A stretch of 64,000 nt of DNA, taken from NCBI RefSeq assembly GCF_029227915.1, contig NC_079885.1, forward strand, positions 15,821,001 through 15,885,000, in the 5' to 3' direction. This document shows, piece by piece, positions 59,057 through 64,000 of the stretch. The stretch is from Hydractinia symbiolongicarpus. Lineage: Eukaryota > Cnidaria > Hydrozoa > Anthoathecata > Hydractiniidae. The notes below the pieces were generated by a model, which searched no databases, was not told the DNA's origin, and saw only the letters and a list, made by a program, of their open reading frames with translations. The position numbers were made by a program, and so were the translations under genes. Every line of letters starts with the position of its first letter. Within the stretch, counting starts at the first letter, position 1.

Positions 59057-59506
59057 ATTGACTTTTTCACGTTACATTATTTATCATTACGACTGTGACG
59101 TATCTTTTTTACGAAATATCCGCTGAGTATATCAAGAAAGAGACATGATTAGAAGTTGCTTTCTCTTCAAAACGGCTACCATCGTGCTGCAATAAATGCG
59201 CCACGTCGCAAATGAATGGATTACGAGCGTCAGACAAAGAAAATAGCGATGTACTTACTTTGCTAACTAACTTTGTCATATGAAAATTAAGTCTGAAAGT
59301 ACCCTAGATTGCCTTCGTTGGAACTTTTTACCGGAAATCTTAAAGCGCATGGTTGTCGTAATTAATGGATAACGCTTGAAATGAGCTTTCAAATGCACAT
59401 AAACACGACCTATTTCGGATGATCCAGTCAATAAATATGACCTTTAAAGTTTAAACCATTTTCGATGTAATGTGCTAATAAATCGTAGATATCTGCCCGT
59501 TTGTTT

Positions 59507-59625
59507 GTTTACGACCATACCACGATGAACACACCTGTTCTCGTCCGATCACGGAAGTTAAGCATCGTCGGGCCGGGATAGTACTTGGATGGGGGACCGC
59601 CTGGGAACTCCCGGTGTCGTAGGCT
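59507..59625 (+). rRNA. 5S rRNA: 5S rRNA copy 105 (C3T)
   Basis: C3T only. Partner of copy 101, but its spacer's left half is class G. Confidence 0.97.
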
Positions 59626-60075
59626 ATTGACTTTTTCACGTTACATTATTTATCATTACGACTGTGACGTATCTTTTTTACGAAATAGCCGCTGAGTAAA
59701 TCAAGAAAGAGACATGATTAGAAGTTGCTTTCCCTTCAAAACGGCTACGATCTGGCAGCAATAAATGCGCCAAGTCGCAAATGAATGGATTACGAGCGTC
59801 AGACAAAGAAAATGGCGATGTAGTTAATTTGCTAATTAACTTTGTCATATGAAAATTAAGTCTGAAAGTACCCTAGATTGCCTTCGTTGGAACTTTTTAC
59901 CGGAAATCTTAAAGCGCATCGTTGTCGTAATTAATCGATAGCGCTTGAAATGAGCTTTCAAATGCACATAAACACGACCTATTTCGGATAATCCAGTCAA
60001 GAAATATGACCTTTAAAATTTAAACCATTTTCGATGTAATGTGCTAATAAATCGTAGATATCTGCCCGTTTGTTT

Positions 60076-60194
60076 GTCTACGACCATACCACGATGAACA
60101 CACCTGTTCTCGTCCGATCACGGAAGTTAAGCATCGTCGGGCCAGGATAGTACTTGGATGGGGGACCGCCTGGGAACTCCCGGTGTCGTAGGCT
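60076..60194 (+). rRNA. 5S rRNA: 5S rRNA copy 106 (G69A)
   Basis: Repeats copy 102, 2276 bp later. Confidence 0.94.
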
Positions 60195-60644
60195 ATTGAC
60201 TTTTTCACGTTACATTATTTATCATTACGACTGTGACGTATCTTTTTTACGCAATAGCCGCCGAGTAAATCAAGAAAGAGACATGATTAGAAGTTGCTTT
60301 CCCTTCAAAACGACTACCATCGTGCTGCAATAAATGCGCCACGTCGCAAATGAATGGATTACGAGCGTCAGACAAAGAAAATAGCGATGAACTTACTTTG
60401 CTAACTAATTTTGTCATATGAAAATTAAGTCTGAAAGTACCCTAGATTGCCTTCGTTGGAACATTTTACCGAAAATCTTAAAGCGCATTATTGTCGTAAT
60501 TAATGGATAGCGCTTGAAATGAGCTTTCAAATTCACATAAACACGACCTATTTCGGATGATCCAGTCAAGAAATATGACCTTTAAAGTTTAAACCATTTT
60601 CGATGTAATGTGCTAATAAATCGTAGATATCTGCCCGTTTGTTT

Positions 60645-60763
60645 GTTTACGACCATACCACGATGAACACACCTGTTCTCGTCCGATCACGGAAGTTAAG
60701 CATCGTCGGGCCGGGATAGTAGTTGGATGGGGGACCGCCTGGGAACTCCCGGTGTCGTAGGCT
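60645..60763 (+). rRNA. 5S rRNA: 5S rRNA copy 107 (C3T, C78G)
   Basis: Repeats copy 103, including gtgaggtat after the gene. Confidence 0.94.
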
Positions 60764-61213
60764 ATTGACTTTTTCACGTTACATTATTTATCATTACGAC
60801 TGTGAGGTATCTTTTTTACGAAATATCCGCTGAGTAAATCAAGAAAGAGACATGATTAGAAGTTGCTTTCCCTTCAAAACGGTTACGATCTGGCAGCAAT
60901 AAATGCGCCAAGTCGCAAATGAATGGATTACGAGCGTCAGACAAAGAAAATGGCGATGTAGTTACTTTGCTAGTTAACTTTGTCATATGAAAATTAAGTC
61001 TGAAAGCACCCTAGATTGCCTTCGTTGGAACTTTTTACCGGAAATCTTAAAGCGCATTATTGTCGTAATTAATGGATAGCGCTTGAAATGAGCTTTCAAA
61101 TGCACATAAACACGACCTATTTCGGATGATCCAGTCAAGAAATATGACCTTTAAAGTTTAAACCATTTTCGATGTAATGTGCTAATAAATCGTAGATATC
61201 TGCCCGTTTGTTT

Positions 61214-61332
61214 GTTTACGACCATACCACGATGAACACACCTGTTCTCGTCCGATCACGGAAGTTAAGCATCGTCGGGCCGGGATAGTACTTGGATGGG
61301 GGACCGCCTGGGAACTCCCGGTGTCGTAGGCT
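61214..61332 (+). rRNA. 5S rRNA: 5S rRNA copy 108 (C3T)
   Basis: Repeats copy 104, including gagtatatcaag after the gene. Confidence 0.97.
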
Positions 61333-61782
61333 ATTGACTTTTTCACGTTACATTATTTATCATTACGACTGTGACGTATCTTTTTTACGAAATATCCGCT
61401 GAGTATATCAAGAAAGAGACATGATTAGAAGTTGCTTTCCCTTCAAAACGGCTACCATCGTGCTGCAATAAATGCGCCACGTCGCAAATGAATGGATTAC
61501 GAGCGTCAGACAAAGAAAATAGCGATGTACTTACTTTGCTAACTAACTTTGTCATATGAAAATTAAGTCTGAAAGTACCCTAGATTGCCTTCGTTGGAAC
61601 TTTTTACCGGAAATCTTAAAGCGCATTATTGTCGTAAAAAATCGATAGCGCTTAAAAAGAGCTTTCAAATGCACATAAACACGAACTATTTCCGATCACC
61701 CAGTCAAGAATTATGATCTTTAAAGTTCGAACCATTTTCGATGTAATGTGCTAATAAATCGTAGATATCTACCTGTACGTTT

Positions 61783-61901
61783 GTCTACGACCATACCACG
61801 ATGAACACACCTGTTCTCGTCCGATCACGGAAGTTAAGCATCGTCGGGCCGTGATAGTACTTGGATGGGGGACCGCCTGGGAACTCCCGGTGTCGTAGGC
61901 T
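61783..61901 (+). rRNA. 5S rRNA: 5S rRNA copy 109 (G70T)
   Basis: G70T breaks the 70-105 pair of helix V and lies in the intermediate element. The spacer starts as class G and ends with the divergent T right half (gaactatttccgatcaccc). Confidence 0.92.
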
Positions 61902-62351
61902 ATTGACTTTTTCACGTTACATTATTTATCATTACGACTGTGACGTATCTTTTTTACACAATAGCCGCTGAGTAAATCAAGTAAGGGACTTGATTAGAAG
62001 TTTCTTTCCCTTCAAAACGGCTACAATCTGGCTGCAATAAATGCGCCACGTCGCAAATGAATGAATTACGAGCATCAGACAAAGAAAATGGCGATGTAGT
62101 TAATTTGCTAAATAACTTTGTCATATGAAAATTAAGTCTGAAAGTACCCTAGATTGCCTTCGTTGGAGCTTTTTACCGGAAATCTTAAAGCGCATGGTTG
62201 TCGTAATTAATGGGTAGCACTTAAAAAGAGCTTTCAAATGCACATAAACACGAACTATTTCCGATCACCCAGTCAAGAATTATGATCTTTAAAATTCGAA
62301 CCATTTTTGATGTAATGTGCTAATAAATCGTAGATATCTACCCATATGTTT

Positions 62352-62470
62352 GTCTACGACCATACCACGATGAACACACCTGTTCACGTCCGATCACGGA
62401 AGTTAAGCATCGTCGGGCCGGGATAGTACTTGGATGGGGGACCGCCTGGGAACTCCCGGTGTCGTAGGCT
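62352..62470 (+). rRNA. 5S rRNA: 5S rRNA copy 110 (T35A)
   Basis: T35A is private. Class T spacer with gggtagcac and catttttgatg. Confidence 0.94.
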
Positions 62471-62920
62471 ATTGACTTTTTCACGTTACATTATTTATCA
62501 TTACGACTGTGACGTATCTTTTTTACGCAATAGCCGCTGAGTAAATCAAGTAAGGGACTTGATTAGAAGTTTCTTTCCCTTCAAAACGACTACCATCTGG
62601 CTGCAATAAATGCGCCACGTCGCAAATGAATGAATTACGAGCATCAGACAAAGAAAATGGCGATGTAGTTAATTTGCTAAATAACTTTGTCATATGAAAA
62701 TTAAGTCTGAAAGTACCCTAGATTGCCTTCGTTGGAACTTTTTACCGGAAATCTTAAAGCGCATGGTTGTCGGAAAGAATCGATAGCGCTTAAAAAGAGC
62801 TTTCAAATGCACATAAACACGAACTATTTCCGATCACCCAGTCAAGAATTATGATCTTTAACGTTCGAACCATTTTCGATGTAATGTGCTAATAAATCGT
62901 AGATATCTACCCATATGTTT
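62471..62920 (+). repeat. Class T intergenic spacer, most divergent type (representative)
   Basis: Diagnostic words: aagggacttgatt, gaatgaattacgagcatc, gctaaataactttg, cggaaagaatcg, gaactatttccgatcaccc, attatgatcttt, gttcgaacc, ctacccatatg. The conserved upstream block remains intact inside it. Confidence 0.88.
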
Positions 62921-63039
62921 GTCTACGACCATACCACGATGAACACACCTGTTCTCGTCCGATCACGGAAGTTAAGCATCGTCGGGCCGGGATAGTACTT
63001 GGATGGGGGACCGCCTGGGAACTCCCGGTGTCGTAGGCT
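62921..63039 (+). rRNA. 5S rRNA: 5S rRNA copy 111 (consensus)
   Basis: A perfect consensus gene behind one of the most divergent spacers (class T), which shows that gene and spacer are conserved to different degrees. Confidence 0.97.
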
Positions 63040-63489
63040 ATTGACTTTTTCACGTTACATTATTTATCATTACGACTGTGACGTATCTTTTTTACGCAAT
63101 AGCCGCTGAGTAAATCAAGTAAGGGACTTGATTAGAAGTTTCTTTCCCTTCAAAACGACTACGATCTGGCTGCAATAAATGCGCCACGTCGCAAATGAAT
63201 GAATTACGAGCATCAGACAAAGAAAATGGCGATGTAGTTAATTTGCTAAATAACTTTGTCATATGAAAATTAAGTCTGAAAGTACCCTAGATTGCCTTCG
63301 TTGGAACTTTTTACCGGAAATCTTAAAGCGCATGGTTGTCGGAAAGAATCGATAGCGCTTAAAAAGAGCTTTCAAATGCACATAAACACGAACTATTTCC
63401 GATCACCCAGTCAAGAATTATGATCTTTAACGTTCGAACCATTTTCGATGTAATGTGCTAATAAATCGTAGATATCTACCCATATGTTT

Positions 63490-63608
63490 GTCTACGACCA
63501 TACCACGATGAACACACCTGTTCTCGTCCGATCACGGAAGTTAAGCATCGTCGGGCCGGGATAGTACTTGGATGGGGGACCGCCTGGGAACTCCCGGTGT
63601 TGTAGGCT
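63490..63608 (+). rRNA. 5S rRNA: 5S rRNA copy 112 (C112T)
   Basis: C112T leaves a G-U pair with position 7. Class T spacer nearly identical to that of copy 111. Last complete gene in the window. Confidence 0.95.
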
Positions 63609-64000
63609 ATTGACTTTTTCACGTTACATTATTTATCATTACGACTGTGACGTATCTTTTTTACGCAATAGCCGCTGAGTAAATCAAGTAAGGGACTTGA
63701 TTAGAAGTTTCTTTCCCTTCAAAACGACTACGATCTGGCTGCAATAAATGCGCCACGTCGCAAATGAATGAATTACGAGCATCAGACAAAGAAAATGGCG
63801 ATGTAGTTAATTTGCTAAATAACTTTGTCATATGAAAATTAAGTCTGAAAGTACCCTAGATTGCCTTCGTTGGAACTTTTTACCGGAAATCTTAAAGCGC
63901 ATGGTTGTCGTAATTAATGGATAGCGCTTGAAATGAGCTTCAAATGTACATAAACACGACCTATTTCGGATGATCCAGTCAAATAATATGACCTTTAAAG
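63609..64000 (+). other. Partial spacer at the window's right edge (T to standard switch)
   Basis: Starts as class T (aagggacttgatt, gctaaataac) but from cgtaattaatggatagcgc onward it returns to the standard form (gacctatttcggatgatcc). It has a one-T deletion in gagcttcaaatg. No gene seen before the window ends. Confidence 0.88.

Larger units (their letters stand above)
57231..61332 (+). repeat. 4-unit higher-order repeat, two copies (copies 101-104 and 105-108)
   Basis: All four genes match at 2276 bp: C3T, G69A, C3T/C78G, C3T. The marks gtgaggtat, cggttacgatc and gagtatatc also recur. The left half of the first spacer differs, which places the duplication junction there. Confidence 0.92.
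1..64000 (+). repeat. Tandem 5S rDNA array, 112 complete units of 569 bp
   Basis: The same unit repeats head-to-tail across the entire window. Gene starts run from 331 to 63490, and (63490-331)/111 is 569.0. The spacing is 569 bp except 570 between copies 25-26 and 29-30 (one extra A in an A run), 568 between 52-53 (deletion inside gene 52), 568 between 54-55 (a T lost from the spacer T6 run), 568 between 74-75 (spacer deletion) and 570 between 75-76 (insertion inside gene 75). Spacers are AT-rich and hold no long ORF. Each is about 450 bp, and besides the promoter-proximal block, the T runs and an A run I see no gene in them. No unit is inverted and no foreign insertion interrupts the array. 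Confidence 0.99.

Noticed and set aside
62863-62873. tRNA B-box-like word on the minus strand (complement of gttcgaacc)
   Set aside because: No A box at a suitable distance and no cloverleaf could be seen; it is part of ordinary spacer variation (gtttgaacc, gtttaaacc).
1-64000. CRISPR array or satellite of unknown origin
   Set aside because: The repeat unit contains a complete 5S rRNA gene with Pol III signals, and the spacers are homologous to each other and not unique.

Overview
The whole 64-kb window is one uninterrupted head-to-tail tandem array of eukaryotic 5S ribosomal RNA genes. I count 112 complete 5S copies, all on the + strand. Successive gene starts are 569 bp apart almost without exception; five intervals are 568 or 570 bp. 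Each unit is a 119-bp gene plus a spacer of about 450 bp. The window opens inside a spacer and closes inside a spacer, so neither array edge is present. I found no protein-coding gene, tRNA, snRNA, spliced-leader RNA, transposon or CRISPR array.

The organism is a eukaryote. The gene starts GTCTACGACCATACCACGAT, carries box A, intermediate element and box C at the TFIIIA-type positions, folds on the eukaryotic 5S plan and ends at an oligo-T Pol III terminator. The gene looks metazoan and invertebrate (I lean towards a non-bilaterian or other marine invertebrate), but 5S alone does not fix the taxon. Every unit also has a TATA-like TAATAAAT at -31 to -24.

I number 5S positions 1-119 from the first G of GTCTACG. 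Three gene haplotypes dominate: the consensus, C3T and C63T. C3T and C63T never occur together, and C106T occurs only on C63T genes from copy 61 onward. I name spacer classes A to H and T by diagnostic words. A: gtagtaac with catatg. B: gtagttac with cataataaaat. C: gtagttaat, in the left part usually with an 8-9 bp A run. D: tacaatcttgctg with catatg. E: aatagcggtgtacttac. F: aagggacatcatt (or aagggacgtcatt) with gtagctaat or gtagttac. G: ctaccatcgtgctgc with aatagcgatg. H: gtagctaat with aaataaag. T: aagggacttgatt with aataactttg.

Layout: 0.9-8.4 kb is a 7-unit block present twice. 11.7-17.0 kb is a roughly 3-unit period present three times. 17-33 kb is mostly A and B spacers, with a 2-unit repeat at 24.2-26.1 kb and a 5-unit repeat at 25.9-31.2 kb. 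33-43 kb is mostly C, D and F spacers with a 2-unit repeat at 39.0-41.4 kb. 43.6-50.0 kb is a 4-unit block present three times. 50-57 kb alternates D and F spacers and carries most of a divergent 5S variant (G61C with G87A). 57.2-61.3 kb is a 4-unit block present twice. 61.3-63.9 kb holds four units with the most divergent spacers. Mosaic spacers join the left half of one class to the right half of another, as expected from unequal crossing-over or gene conversion.

All copies would make the same product, the 5S RNA of the large ribosomal subunit, transcribed by RNA polymerase III with TFIIIA and TFIIIC. The biological interest is in array evolution: nested higher-order repeats, linked gene and spacer haplotypes, an upstream promoter block that stays constant while flanking spacer diverges, and a minority of copies with changes in helices or in the internal promoter.
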